From Tolypothrix sp. PCC 7712 (GTDB lineage: Bacteria > Cyanobacteriota > Cyanobacteriia > Cyanobacteriales > Nostocaceae): a stretch of 64,000 bases of DNA. The stretch's first letter is position 1. Each line of letters starts with the position of its first letter. This document shows, piece after piece, positions 1 to 8,756 of this stretch. The DNA lies in NCBI RefSeq assembly GCF_025860405.1, contig NZ_CP063785.1, forward strand, positions 2,790,001 through 2,854,000, read 5' to 3'. The position numbers and the translations under genes are program-made. The notes under the pieces are model-generated. The model saw only the letters and a list, made by a program, of their open reading frames with translations. It did not search any database and was not told the origin of the DNA.

Positions 1-2
1 TA

Positions 3-65
3 GACAAAATTGAGGGTGTAATGCAAGCACCGCAATTAGTCCAACATCTACAAACTAAGCTTTAG
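3..65 (+). CDS. 3' end of an unidentified gene entering from the left
   Basis: The frame that starts at position 3 stays open for 20 codons and ends at TAG 63-65. The residues (DKIEGVMQAPQLVQHL, then QTKL) look like a helical protein C-terminus, but the fragment is too short to assign to a family. It runs rightward, convergent with prmA, and repeats fill the space between them. The call rests only on composition and an open frame. Confidence 0.4.
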   Translation, partial: DKIEGVMQAPQLVQHLQTKL

Positions 66-118
66 GGCATTGGGCATGGGGCATGGGGCATTGGGTAATG
101 GGTAATGGTAATTTCTCC
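66..118. repeat. Heptamer-type short tandem repeats
   Basis: Back-to-back units of the GGGCATG / GGGTAAT type directly follow the stop of the left-hand fragment. Short tandemly repeated repetitive sequences of this kind are typical of heterocystous cyanobacterial spacers. No coding potential is seen. Confidence 0.75.
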
Positions 119-141
119 TTATCTGCCTTATCCCCCTCAAT

Positions 142-262
142 ACTTGTCGGTTAAGGGGAAAAGGGGAATGGGAAAAGGGAAAGAAAAAACCTTGAACCCT
201 TAACCTTTAACCTTTTCCCCAAAACCAATTTTGAGTTCAAAACGCTATCCCTTGTAGTATTG
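142..262. repeat. Dispersed purine/pyrimidine hairpin repeat, copy 1 of 3
   Basis: About 120 bp beginning ACTTGTCGGTTAAGGGG and containing AACCTTTAACCTTTTCCCC and CTTGTAGTATTG. Clearly related copies lie at 3853-3956 and 63051-63171, with a looser relative at 16936-17015. The G/A-rich left half can pair with the C/T-rich right half, so a transcript would fold into a long hairpin. Confidence 0.8.
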
Positions 263-274
263 TCATCCCCCTAA

Positions 275-385
275 TCCCCATTACCCCTGATCCCCAGAGG
301 GGGCCCCGAGTTCCCCAATCCCCATTACCCCTGATCCCCAGAGGGGGCCCCGAGTTCCCCAGTCCCCAGCCCCCAATCCCCAACC
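275..385. repeat. Tandem pair of a 44-bp GC-rich dispersed repeat
   Basis: Two adjacent copies of a unit built on CCCCATTACCCCTGATCCCC followed by AGAGGGGGCCCCGAGTTCCCC, starting near 276 and 320, then CCCCAGT-type heptamers. The same unit occurs near 5885 and, in the opposite orientation, twice near 31695 and 31768. It ends one base before the prmA stop codon. Confidence 0.8.
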
Positions 386-386
386 C

Positions 387-1307
387 CTACGACCGTCGCA
401 CATTCAAGCAACACCATTCTTTCTTCTTCCACAAAGTAGCAATCACCCAGCCGTGTTGTTCTAAGGCATCAGCTACGGCTTTGGATTGCTCAAGTAAAAT
501 GCCACTGAAGATAGCCCAAGTGCTAGGTTTGGTAATCGCGGTGATTTCGGGGACTAATTCGATAATTACATCAGCTAAAATGTTGCAGACAATGCCATCT
601 ACTGGTGCTTCAATCAGTTTTTTGAGGATGTCTACGCTGCCTTCTGCTGGGATCAAGCGTTTTGGGTTAATGTCGTTGAGAGCGCGATTGCTGAAGGTGG
701 ATTGGACTGCTAATGGGTCATTATCCACTGCATAAACTTTTTCTGCCCCTAGTAAGACTGCGCCAATAGAAAGGATACCAGAACCACAACCAATATCAGC
801 AATTACTATTGGCTCTTTTTGAGTGTCTGAATTTACAAATGATTTAGGTAATTGACTCAGCCGCATTTCCAGAGATTCTAAGCATAACTGAGTTGTGGCA
901 TGGTTGCCTGTACCGAATGCTACACCAGGGTCGAGGCGAATTACTAAGCGGTCTGTGGATTCTGGGAATGGTAGCCAAGCTGGATTAATCAAAAAGCGAT
1001 CGCCTATTTCTTCTGGTTGCCAATATTGTTTCCAGCTAGTAGCCCAATCTTCTTCATCAATTAATTGCCAGTTTAAATTTGGCTCTGATAACCCTACACA
1101 TAGCGCATCTTGACGTAGCCACAACGATAGTGCTGCCAAATCTAACAAATCTACCTGAAATTCTGGTAAATAAGCCTTGACGAGTGAAGAATTGCCTTTA
1201 CCTTCAATTGCTGTACCACGACAGCCAAAATTTTCCAGTCGCCAAAAGATTGTATCTTCTAGGTCTGGTTCAGCTAATATCTGTAATTCCCACCAGGTGT
1301 TTGCCAT
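387..1307 (-). CDS. prmA: Ribosomal protein L11 methyltransferase
   Basis: PrmA methylates several amino groups of ribosomal protein L11 using S-adenosylmethionine, in the cytoplasm. The 306-residue product has the usual two-part build: an N-terminal L11-recognition region (about residues 1-110), then a Rossmann methyltransferase. Visible motifs are [14 protein letters not shown] (126-139), the SAM loop DIGCGSGIL (171-179), an acidic ribose-binding AVDNDP and a later NILADV. Length is normal for the family. It reads leftward 92 bp downstream of serA, so co-transcription is likely. The start ATG at 1305-1307 gives the normal MANTWWEL N-terminus. Nothing looks broken. Confidence 0.95.
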   Translation of the reverse strand: MANTWWELQILAEPDLEDTIFWRLENFGCRGTAIEGKGNSSLVKAYLPEFQVDLLDLAALSLWLRQDALCVGLSEPNLNWQLIDEEDWATSWKQYWQPEEIGDRFLINPAWLPFPESTDRLVIRLDPGVAFGTGNHATTQLCLESLEMRLSQLPKSFVNSDTQKEPIVIADIGCGSGILSIGAVLLGAEKVYAVDNDPLAVQSTFSNRALNDINPKRLIPAEGSVDILKKLIEAPVDGIVCNILADVIIELVPEITAITKPSTWAIFSGILLEQSKAVADALEQHGWVIATLWKKKEWCCLNVRRS

Positions 1308-1311
1308 CTTT

Positions 1312-1399
1312 TCAGTGCTCAGTTCTGAGTGCTGAGTGATGAGAAAGTCCTGAGTTGATTCTTCTTCTACTCAGAACTCGCTACTCAGCACTCAGCACT
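1312..1399. repeat. Inverted repeat between serA and prmA
   Basis: AGTGCTGAGTGATGAG near 1328 faces CTACTCAGCACTCAGCACT near 1381, enough to form a long imperfect hairpin in the serA-prmA spacer. Related GTGCTGAGTGCTGAG sequence recurs near 3151. It could act as an intercistronic RNA-processing or attenuation structure. There is no terminator-like T run. Confidence 0.6.
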
Positions 1400-2980
1400 T
1401 TATAGTGTTACTGTATACGCGTCCCGAATGCCTGGTACTTTGGTAATCTCATCCAAAATGCCCTCTGGTAAGGGATCATCAATACTGAGAGCCATGACTG
1501 CATCACCACGGACGATTTTGCGACCTACCTGCATACTGGCAATATTGACATTAAAACTGCCAAGTAGGGAACCAAGTTTACCAATGATACCCGGCATATC
1601 GCGGTGCAGGGTAAACAGCATATATTTGCTGGGGGGAACATTAATGGGGAAACCATCAACGTCAGTCAGGTGGATTTCTTTGTCACCTAACAAAGCACCA
1701 GTGACGCAATGTGTTCCTAAAGTGCCTGTCGCTTCTAGATGCAAGGAACCTGCATAGTCACGTACAGAGGCATCTCTGGTTTCAATCACCCGGATTCCCC
1801 GTTCTTTAGCCTCAATGCTGGCATTGACGTAATTTACTCGTTCCCGCAGTGCTTGGTATAGAAGTCCTTTTAGGGATGCTACCACTAAAGGTTGGCTTTT
1901 GTTAGTTGCTAGTTCGCCTTGCAGTCTGATGTTGAGTAATTCTACTCGACCGCCTGCTAGTTGTCCTACGAGATTTCCCAAGGTTTCTGCTAGCTGCATA
2001 TAGGGTTTGAGTTCTTCCAGGACATCGGGGCCGAGTCCGGGAATGTTCACAGCCGAACGTGCGGGTAATCCTAAGAGGACATCACGGATTTGTTCAGCCA
2101 CATCAATCGCCACATTCACTTGCGCTTCTGCAGTTGATGCTCCCAAGTGGGGGGTGAGGATGATGTCTTTACCAATCGATCGCAAATCCGATTCGGCTAA
2201 TGGTTCAGACTCGAATACATCTAAGGCTGCACCAGCTATTTTACCTTCTTTGATTGCCGCCGCTAAAGCTGCTTCATCAATGATCCCACCACGGGCGCAG
2301 TTAATAATCCGGGCAGTAGGCTTCATCTTTGCCAGGGTTTTGGCATTGATTAAATGCGCTGTTTCTGAAGTTTTGGGGATGTGTAAGGTGATGTAGTCTG
2401 CTTGCTGGATGAGCAAATCTAAATCAACTAATTGACAACCAATTTGTTCAGCTCGTTCTGTAGAGATGAAGGGATCGTAACCTAACAACTTCATTCCCAT
2501 CGCCTTAGCTACAGCCGCCACGTGGGAACCAATTTTACCCAACCCAACAATACCGAGAGTTTTTTTGTAAACTTCCGCGCCGACAAAAGTTTTGCGATCC
2601 CACTCACCTTTTTTCACCGAGACATTTGCATCGGGGATGTGACGAGACAAAGCCAACATCATGGCGATCGCATGTTCGGCTGCTGCGATCGTGTTACCTT
2701 CAGGAGAATTGACAACCACAATCCCGTGGCGTGTGGCAGCGGGAACATCCACGTTATCCACACCCACACCTGCACGACCGATAATCTTTAACTGCGTGCC
2801 GGCTTCAATAATTTCTTGGGTGACGCGTGTACCCGAACGAATCATCAGCGCATCGTACTCACCAATAATTTCTATCAGTTCTGCTGGTTTTAAACCTGTT
2901 TTGACATCAACCGTTGCTACTTGCGAGAGAATGTCAATTCCAGCCTGGTCAATAGGATCGGAGACAAGAACCTTGGACAT
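1400..2980 (-). CDS. serA: D-3-phosphoglycerate dehydrogenase
   Basis: It catalyses the first step of the phosphorylated serine pathway, oxidising 3-phosphoglycerate to 3-phosphohydroxypyruvate with NAD. The 526-residue length matches the long type with catalytic, NAD-binding, intervening and ACT domains. Seen in order: AGVGVDNVD near residue 72, the NAD loop GIVGLGKIGS (about 144-153), the catalytic NCARGGIIDE and LTPHLGAST segments, and a C-terminal ACT domain containing DMPGIIGKLGSLLG, which usually gives serine feedback control. ATG 2978-2980 gives the standard MSKVLVSDPID start. prmA follows in the same direction. Confidence 0.96.
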   Translation of the reverse strand: MSKVLVSDPIDQAGIDILSQVATVDVKTGLKPAELIEIIGEYDALMIRSGTRVTQEIIEAGTQLKIIGRAGVGVDNVDVPAATRHGIVVVNSPEGNTIAAAEHAIAMMLALSRHIPDANVSVKKGEWDRKTFVGAEVYKKTLGIVGLGKIGSHVAAVAKAMGMKLLGYDPFISTERAEQIGCQLVDLDLLIQQADYITLHIPKTSETAHLINAKTLAKMKPTARIINCARGGIIDEAALAAAIKEGKIAGAALDVFESEPLAESDLRSIGKDIILTPHLGASTAEAQVNVAIDVAEQIRDVLLGLPARSAVNIPGLGPDVLEELKPYMQLAETLGNLVGQLAGGRVELLNIRLQGELATNKSQPLVVASLKGLLYQALRERVNYVNASIEAKERGIRVIETRDASVRDYAGSLHLEATGTLGTHCVTGALLGDKEIHLTDVDGFPINVPPSKYMLFTLHRDMPGIIGKLGSLLGSFNVNIASMQVGRKIVRGDAVMALSIDDPLPEGILDEITKVPGIRDAYTVTL

Positions 2981-3598
2981 GATTACTTTGTTTAAAGCTA
3001 CAAGTTTTGCTGCACAAGACTTTTTAGTTTAGTCTTTATCCGTTGCAATTCAGCAAAAATTCTTTATTGTAATATCAACTTATCCTTACACTGACACCTC
3101 TCACTGAGGGTATATATTAGTTACACAGGTGATATGGCGCTGCTGCCAAATGTGCTGAGTGCTGAGTTGCAAGTCAGAATATACTCTTCTGCCTACACCT
3201 CTGCTTCTGTTTTCTCACCTTGTCCCTTGTTGATGCTAGGTGCTGAGTTTCAGAATTTGAATTGATTTTTACTGCCTCCTATATTTGAATATCAGTGACT
3301 GTTCGTGTCACCTTTGGGTAAATATAAACCATGAATAGGGGACAGTATAGATATATTTATTAATCGTTAAGAGTTATCTGTATTTCTTTCTGGCTACGCA
3401 GTGGCTCAGGAATATCACTTGACGTTGCATTCATCCCCAGTAACACAGTACTGCTGAGTATCACTTTATTACTGTCAAGGTGTGTGCGTAGGCGTAACCC
3501 TTTCTTTTTAACGCGCCTATTTGTAGGTTCCAAATCTTAATACTTTGAACAAAGCCGGATTCAGTTTTCTTGAGATTTTCTTTACGAATCATCTCTTA
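2981..3598. other. Intergenic region upstream of serA
   Basis: About 620 bp between serA and the 21-bp tandem array. It holds GTGCTGAGTGCTGAG-type repeat fragments near 3151 and 3238 and is otherwise AT-rich. The serA promoter should lie in its left part on the minus strand, but I cannot point to convincing -10/-35 elements. I see no gene. Confidence 0.4.
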
Positions 3599-3828
3599 CA
3601 TTAACAATGCCAACCTATACATTAGTAATGTCAACCGATACGTTGGCAATGTCAACCCTTACATTGGCAATGTCAACCCACACATTAGCAATGTCAACCG
3701 ATACGTTGGCAATGTCAACCCACACATTAGCAATGTCAACCGATACGTTGGCAATGTCAACCCACACATTAGCAATGTCAACCGATACGTTGGCAATGTC
3801 AACCCCTACATTGGCAATGCTGATGAAG
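3599..3828. repeat. 21-bp tandem repeat array, about ten and a half units
   Basis: Ten units of 21 bp from 3599 to 3808, consensus CATTAGCAATGTCAACCGAT plus one base, then a decayed eleventh unit. Units 5-10 alternate strictly between CATTAGC...CGATA and CGTTGGC...CCACA forms, making a 42-bp higher-order dimer. Because 21 is a multiple of three, several frames on both strands stay open and encode seven-residue repeats. No ribosome-binding site or conserved domain supports translation. The array lies about 150 bp upstream of the CheW gene. Confidence 0.9.
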
Positions 3829-3852
3829 CAACTTGTGTGTACACTGTAGGCG

Positions 3853-3956
3853 CGTGGGAAGGGGAAAAGGGAAAGAAAAAACCTTTCACCCTTAACCTTT
3901 AACCTTTTCCCCAAAACCAAATTTTGGGTTCCAAACCCTATCTCTTGTAGTATTGC
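3853..3956. repeat. Dispersed purine/pyrimidine hairpin repeat, copy 2
   Basis: GGGGAAAAGGGAAAG, then AACCTTTAACCTTTTCCCC and CTTGTAGTATTG, closely matching 142-262 and 63051-63171. It fills the space between the 21-bp array and the CheW gene and would form part of that gene's leader or promoter region. Confidence 0.8.
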
Positions 3957-3978
3957 TTCCTTCCCCACCCCAACCATC

Positions 3979-4422
3979 ATGACTGAACAACTGTGTACCT
4001 TTTTCCTCAACGGCATTTTTTTTGGGATTGACGTACAGCACGTTCAAGAAGTGATTCGTCCCCAAGTAATGACACCTGTACCCTTGGCTCCCTCAGATAT
4101 TTGTGGCTTAATTAACCTGCGGGGACAAATTCTCACAGTCATTGATTTACAGCAGCGTTTAGAAATGGGTAAATCCACCATCCGCACCACAACCCCACTA
4201 GATGAAGCCCAAGGATTTAATATAGTTGTCTCGACTCACGATGAAGTAGTTAGCCTCCTGGTTGATGATGTTGGTGATGTCTTAGAATTCACACAAAATA
4301 CATTTCAACCCCCACCAGCAACTTTAAAAGGTAGAATGCATCAGATGCTAGCTGGAGCTTATCCATACGCAGGGGGTTTGCTGCTAGTTCTAGATACTAA
4401 AAAAATTTTAGCTGCCAATTGA
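3979..4422 (+). CDS. cheW: CheW-like chemotaxis coupling protein
   Basis: A single CheW (SH3-like) domain of 147 residues that normally bridges chemoreceptors and the CheA kinase at the cytoplasmic face. The family segment [16 protein letters not shown] (about residues 48-63) is clear, followed by a conserved [10 protein letters not shown] region. It is the first gene of a rightward four-gene unit, only 13 bp before the receptor gene, whose SD overlaps the end of this gene. No CheA is encoded nearby, so its kinase partner must come from elsewhere. The start ATG 3979 follows a C/T-rich stretch without an evident SD. Confidence 0.9.
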   Translation: MTEQLCTFFLNGIFFGIDVQHVQEVIRPQVMTPVPLAPSDICGLINLRGQILTVIDLQQRLEMGKSTIRTTTPLDEAQGFNIVVSTHDEVVSLLVDDVGDVLEFTQNTFQPPPATLKGRMHQMLAGAYPYAGGLLLVLDTKKILAAN

Positions 4423-4435
4423 GGAGCACTTTGCA

Positions 4436-5734
4436 ATGGCTACAAGTCGGAGTGGGAAAACAGCCAAAACTCCCTCAGAAAATACTATAAATACAGTTGA
4501 GAGCGATCGCACTCCCACAGATCCGCAACTGCAACCTTTACTGAATGCATTGATAGCCGCCAAAAATGGTGATTTTTCAGTCCGCTTACCAGTGGATAAC
4601 AATGGATTAGCCGAAATCGCCACAGTTTTTAATGAATTGGTGAGTGTCAACCAAGCTTTTAGCAAGGAAGTGAATCGCTTTGCATCCGAGATTGGTAAAA
4701 AAGGTAAACTCGGTTCCCAAGCTGAGGTTCCTGGTGTAACAGGTGCTTGGCAAGAAGTAATTGATAATTTAAACCAAATGTCAATTAACCTCAAACAGCA
4801 GATTACCAGTATTAATGATGTAACTCTCTCTGTGACTAGTGGCGATTTATCTAAACAAATCAAGGTACGCAATGCTGGCGACTTCAAACAGCTTACCGAT
4901 AATACCAATCAAATGATTGGTAGCCTGAAATCTTCAATTCAACAAATGGCAGAAGTAGCCACAGCCGTTGCATCCTCCGCAGAAGAATTAACCGCCGTCA
5001 GTCAGGAAATGAATGCAAATGCCGAACAAACCTCAGAACAAGCCACTTCCGCCTCCGCCTCCGCCGAACAGGTGAATCAAAATACAGCTACAGTGGTGAC
5101 GGCGGTGGAAGAGATGAACGCTAGTATTCGCGAAATTGCCAAGACAGTTTCCCAAGGTGCGAGAGTCGCAATAGAAGCTGTCAAAACAGCCGGTCGCACC
5201 AACGAAACCATTGGTAAACTTGGTCAAAGCAGCGTGGAAATTGGCAAAGTCATCAAAGTAATTACCTCCATTGCCCAGCAAACAAACTTACTCGCCTTAA
5301 ATGCTACCATTGAAGCAGCGAGAGCCGGAGATGCTGGCAGAGGATTTGCGGTAGTGGCAAATGAGGTGAAGGAACTAGCCAAACAAACCGCCAACGCCAC
5401 CGAAGATATTAGCCAGCGCATTGAAGCAATTCAAACAGATACCAAAGGCGCAGTCAACGCCATTACCCAAATTACTGATATCATCAACCAGATTAACGAC
5501 TTACAAAGTGCGATCGCCAGTGCCGTAGAAGAACAAACCGCAACCACCAACGAAATAGCCCGCAACATCGGCGAAGCCGCCGCAGGAACCTCCGATATTG
5601 CCAAAAACATCGGCATCGTCGCCCTCAACGCCCAAACCACCACCATAGGAGCCAGCAACACCTCACAAGCCGCCACAGAACTATCCCGAATGGCAATAGA
5701 CTTGCAAAAAGTCGTCAATCAGTTTCAATATTAA
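4436..5734 (+). CDS. Soluble methyl-accepting chemotaxis protein with tandem HAMP-like segments
   Basis: The 432-residue receptor has no hydrophobic segment long enough to cross a membrane, so it is probably cytoplasmic or held in a complex. Residues about 35-160 look like two HAMP-type units (each with a GDFSVRLP- or GDLSKQIK-like motif). A long coiled coil follows, with the invariant hairpin tip near 282-312 ([20 protein letters not shown], then [15 protein letters not shown]) that contacts CheA and CheW. Methylation-type Glu/Gln pairs flank the tip. There is no separate sensory domain and no C-terminal NWETF-type CheR tether. A good SD (GAGGAG, 4421-4426) precedes ATG 4436. Confidence 0.93.
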   Translation: MATSRSGKTAKTPSENTINTVESDRTPTDPQLQPLLNALIAAKNGDFSVRLPVDNNGLAEIATVFNELVSVNQAFSKEVNRFASEIGKKGKLGSQAEVPGVTGAWQEVIDNLNQMSINLKQQITSINDVTLSVTSGDLSKQIKVRNAGDFKQLTDNTNQMIGSLKSSIQQMAEVATAVASSAEELTAVSQEMNANAEQTSEQATSASASAEQVNQNTATVVTAVEEMNASIREIAKTVSQGARVAIEAVKTAGRTNETIGKLGQSSVEIGKVIKVITSIAQQTNLLALNATIEAARAGDAGRGFAVVANEVKELAKQTANATEDISQRIEAIQTDTKGAVNAITQITDIINQINDLQSAIASAVEEQTATTNEIARNIGEAAAGTSDIAKNIGIVALNAQTTTIGASNTSQAATELSRMAIDLQKVVNQFQY

Positions 5735-5741
5735 TTGGTGT

Positions 5742-5997
5742 TTGTCATTTGTCATTTGTCATTTGTCATTCGTCATTCGTCATTTGTCATTTGGTAATGG
5801 GTAATGGGTAATGGGTAATTGCAATTTCTCCCCTGCTCCCTCATCCCCCTCATCCTCCTCATCCCCCAATCCCCAGTCCCCAATCCCCATTACCCCTTAT
5901 CCCCAGAGGGGGCCCCGAGTTCCCCAATCCCCAGTCCCCAGTCCCCAATCCCCAATCCCCAATCCCCACAGTCCCCAGTCCCCAATCCCCACCCCCT
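5742..5997. repeat. Short tandem repeats and one GC-rich dispersed repeat
   Basis: Three blocks in series: repeated GTCATTT units (about 5747-5795), GGGTAAT units, then CCCCAGT/CCCCAAT heptamers enclosing one copy (about 5885-5926) of the GC-rich unit also found at 276 and, inverted, at 31695. The block runs up to the cheB start codon, so cheB has no recognisable SD and may depend on an unusual leader. Confidence 0.8.
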
Positions 5998-7071
5998 ATG
6001 CCCAAAATCCGGGTGCTCGTAGTTGATGATGCTGTTGTTGTACGGAGTCGCGTTAGTAAGATTCTGTCGCACGATGCTGAGTTGGAGGTGGTGGATGTGG
6101 CGGCTAATGGACGTATTGCACTCGCGAAGATTCCCTATGTGAATCCTGATGTGATTATTTTGGATGTGGAAATGCCAGATTTGAATGGTTTGGAAACTCT
6201 GGCGGCGATTCGCCAAAGTTATCCGCAGTTACCTGTAATCATGTTCAGCACTTCTACGCGCATAGGAGCAACTGCAACCTTAGAAGCTCTGTCTTTGGGT
6301 GCTTCAGATTATGCCACCAAACCTAGTAATTTAGGAAGTATGGAGGCAACTACCAAACATATCCGCGAGGAATTAATTCCTAAAATTAAGCTCTTTGGTG
6401 CCGGAATTAGTGTAGTTTCCCCAGCAATTACAGTTAACCATGCAGATGTTCCTCCCCAGCGTCCGAAAATAGAGCAAATAGATGTCATTGCAATTGGGGT
6501 GTCTACAGGAGGGCCAAATGCTTTAGCGCAAATACTTCCTGAACTTCCTGGGAATTTAGCAGTTCCCATCCTGATTGTGCAACATATGCCGCCCATGTTT
6601 ACAAAACTGTTAGCTGAAAGATTAGCTTCTAAATGTCAAATCGCCGTAGATGAAGCGATTCCCGGCGCAGTCTTAGAACCTGGAAAAGCGTGGATTGCAC
6701 CTGGAGACTTCCACATGGTAGTACAACGGCATGGCAATATGGTGAGAATCGATACTCATAAAGACCCACCAGAAAATTCCTGTCGTCCTGCTGTTGATGT
6801 TTTATTACGCTCAGTTGCAGAAGTCTATGGAGGGCGATCGCTTGCCGTTATACTGACAGGCATGGGGCAAGATGGATTACAAGGTTGTCAGCACATTCGC
6901 GAAGTTGGCGGTAAAATCTTAGCTCAGGACAAAGCTTCTAGTGTAGTGTGGGGGATGCCAGGTTTCGTTGTCAATGCTGGACTAGCTGATCAAATTGTAC
7001 CCCTCGACCAAATGGCAGGTGAAATTATGCGCCGAGTTCGTTACAATCAAGTTCCGATTTTAGGTCTGTAA
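5998..7071 (+). CDS. cheB: Chemotaxis protein-glutamate methylesterase
   Basis: CheB removes receptor methyl groups and deamidates glutamines when phosphorylated. The 357-residue protein has an N-terminal receiver domain (VLVVDD at 7-12, phospho-acceptor D56 in ILDVEMP) and a C-terminal methylesterase domain. The Ser-His-Asp triad is visible as S169 (GVSTGGP), H196 (VQHMPP) and D292 (GMGQDG). Length and layout are standard. Its stop overlaps the start of the CheR gene (TAATG), implying translational coupling. ATG 5998 follows a C-rich repeat tract; MPKIRVLVVDD is the expected N-terminus. Confidence 0.95.
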   Translation: MPKIRVLVVDDAVVVRSRVSKILSHDAELEVVDVAANGRIALAKIPYVNPDVIILDVEMPDLNGLETLAAIRQSYPQLPVIMFSTSTRIGATATLEALSLGASDYATKPSNLGSMEATTKHIREELIPKIKLFGAGISVVSPAITVNHADVPPQRPKIEQIDVIAIGVSTGGPNALAQILPELPGNLAVPILIVQHMPPMFTKLLAERLASKCQIAVDEAIPGAVLEPGKAWIAPGDFHMVVQRHGNMVRIDTHKDPPENSCRPAVDVLLRSVAEVYGGRSLAVILTGMGQDGLQGCQHIREVGGKILAQDKASSVVWGMPGFVVNAGLADQIVPLDQMAGEIMRRVRYNQVPILGL

Positions 7072-7904
7072 TGAAACAGACGATGGGTGTAAGCACTACT
7101 GATTTTGATTTTATCCGAGACTTAGTTTATCGTCATTCGGCAGTTGTGTTGTCTGCTGATAAAACCTATTTAGCAGAATTATATTTACAGCCAATTACAA
7201 CCTCTCTAGGATTTACAAAAATTGCTGATTTAGTCAATTACCTGCGTAACCAAACTTTTAATCATATTCACACCCAGGTAATTGAAGCTTTAGTGACTAA
7301 TGAAACATCTTTTTTCCGTGATATTTACCCTTTTGAAACGCTGCAAAAATTTGTTTTACCAGAGTTAATCAAAAAAAGAGCGATCGCGCGATCGCTAAAT
7401 ATTTGGTGTGCAGCCTGTTCTCATGGACAGGAACCTTATAGCATTGCCATGTTGATGCGCGAACATTTTCCCCTATTAGCCAATTGGTCTGTAAAGCTAA
7501 TTGCTAGCGACTTTTCCCAAAAAGCCTTAACCAAAGCGCGCCAAGGACGTTATAACCAACTAGAAATTCAGCGAGGACTACCAAAAAATTTGTGCGATCG
7601 CTATTTTCACAAAGTCGATAATGAATGGCAAATTCTTGATAATTTCATCAAGATGGTGGAATTTCAGCAAATCAATCTTGTCAAAACTTGGCCATCCCTT
7701 CCCAAATCTGATGTGATATTTTTACGCAATGTTTTAATTTACTTTGATATCCCCACTAAAAAAGCTTTACTAAACAAAATTAAGCAGCAATTAAGTTCAG
7801 ATGGCTATTTATTTCTAGGTAACGCAGAAACCACCATTAACCTAGATGCGTCATTTGAACGTGTGCAATTTAATAAAGGTATTTGTTATCGATTACAACA
7901 ATAA
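7071..7904 (+). CDS. cheR: Chemotaxis protein methyltransferase CheR
   Basis: CheR methylates receptor glutamates using S-adenosylmethionine. In 277 residues the N-terminal helical domain is followed by the Rossmann domain, with WCAACSHGQEPYSIAML near 122-138, the SAM-contacting ASDFSQKALTKARQGRY, and FLRNVLIYFD near 217-226. The family usually has WCAGCSTGEEPYS, so the core is intact. It starts in the overlap with the cheB stop and closes the CheW-MCP-CheB-CheR unit, an adaptation module without a kinase or CheY. Confidence 0.94.
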   Translation: MKQTMGVSTTDFDFIRDLVYRHSAVVLSADKTYLAELYLQPITTSLGFTKIADLVNYLRNQTFNHIHTQVIEALVTNETSFFRDIYPFETLQKFVLPELIKKRAIARSLNIWCAACSHGQEPYSIAMLMREHFPLLANWSVKLIASDFSQKALTKARQGRYNQLEIQRGLPKNLCDRYFHKVDNEWQILDNFIKMVEFQQINLVKTWPSLPKSDVIFLRNVLIYFDIPTKKALLNKIKQQLSSDGYLFLGNAETTINLDASFERVQFNKGICYRLQQ

Positions 7905-7957
7905 AACCCTTACCAATGACAAATGACTAGTACAACAAGGCAAAAGTAAAAAGTGAG

Positions 7958-8075
7958 CCAGTGCGGTGGACGGGTTCCCCGGCATAAAGCAACTGGCGTT
8001 AGCGCAGCGTTAGCGACGAAGGAGCGTCACCCGTTCGCTTTAGCGTCTCCTTTGGGAGAAGGAAGCAAAAGTAAA
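7958..8075. repeat. GC-rich dispersed repeat fragments
   Basis: GACGGGTTCCCCGGCATAAAGCAA is shared, with small changes, with 36704-36723. It is followed by GCGTTAGCGCAGCGTTAGCG and CGCTTTAGCGTCTCC, pieces that recur near 42210-42240. This is a mosaic of short GC-rich repeats, not a gene. Confidence 0.6.
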
Positions 8076-8097
8076 AAGAAAGAATGATGATTTTGTA

Positions 8098-8236
8098 ATA
8101 CCATTTTGAAAAAAGAACGCGACAGATGGGTTGGTAAGGGCACGGCACCAGTAAGATAATTTGATATACCAAAAGATTGTGGATGCCGTGCCCCTACAAA
8201 GAATTGATCTGCCGCAAACATTATTTAAATTAGTAT
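8098..8236. mobile_element. MITE-like element, copy A (GGGCACGGCA core)
   Basis: The ends are ATACCATTTTGAA and AAATTAGTAT, an imperfect terminal inverted repeat. Inside, AAGGGCACGGCACC (about 8136-8149) faces GGATGCCGTGCCCC. Position 15518-15648 carries the same element in the opposite orientation. No transposase is encoded, so it would need to be mobilised in trans. Confidence 0.7.
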
Positions 8237-8626
8237 AAGCTATTCGCTTGTTTTAAATGGGTGGCTTATTTCCGCCGTATTGTACTAGTTATCTTTCTTT
8301 GCACCGACCTGACTTTAAAAAGCAGGAGAGCAGGGAGCAGGGAGCAAGGGGGATTAATGAATTTTTCATGTGTTCTAGTGTATGCAGTTCATGATGGCTA
8401 CTTATAATCCAATAAAGTTCAGTTTAGTTAAGAAAATTAATTGACAACAAAATCAAAAACTATTTACTCAACAAAAAACCGAACAATCATTTTGGAGGGT
8501 GTTTGGGCGACGCAACCGTCCCCCAATCGGGGGTTTGGGGGAGAATCCCCCAAGTCTGCTAGCTTTTCCCCAAGTAATAAATCAATCACTAATAATCTTA
8601 TCTGAATTGTATTAACTGATAATCTA
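8237..8626. other. Intergenic stretch between two MITE-like copies
   Basis: It contains GAGCAGGGAGCAGGGAGCA-type short repeats (about 8327-8346) and a GC-rich hairpin, CCCCCAATCGGGGG with an adjoining GGGGGAGAATCCCCC (about 8521-8553). No open frame with coding character is visible. Confidence 0.4.
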
Positions 8627-8727
8627 ATACCAAATCAAATAATGTTTGCAACACATCAATAATATTCTAGAGGACAAGGCAGTGCCTTGCCCCTACAATC
8701 TGTCGCATTATTTTTTCAAATTGGTAT
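8627..8727. mobile_element. MITE-like element, copy B (GGACAAGGCA core)
   Basis: About 101 bp from ATACCAAATCA to CAAATTGGTAT, an 8-bp near-perfect terminal inverted repeat. The central palindrome is GGACAAGGCAGTGCCTTGCCCC. An inverted copy sits at 29843-29942. The outer parts (TGCGACA, TTTGCAACA) match copies A and C, so this is the same family with a different core. Confidence 0.72.
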
Positions 8728-8756
8728 AAATTAATAATAGCTATCCATAAAAAAAT

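Noticed and set aside
3599-3828. CRISPR array
   Set aside because: The units are contiguous 21-mers without spacers of 30-40 bp, and no cas genes are in the window.
3570-3902. Open frame over the 21-bp array as a repeat protein
   Set aside because: Several frames on both strands are open for the same arithmetic reason (21 is divisible by three). There is no SD and no domain, and the frame ends in a dispersed repeat. Kept as a repeat only.
8027-8221. 64-codon minus-strand frame
   Set aside because: It lies wholly within GC-rich repeats and MITE-like copy A.
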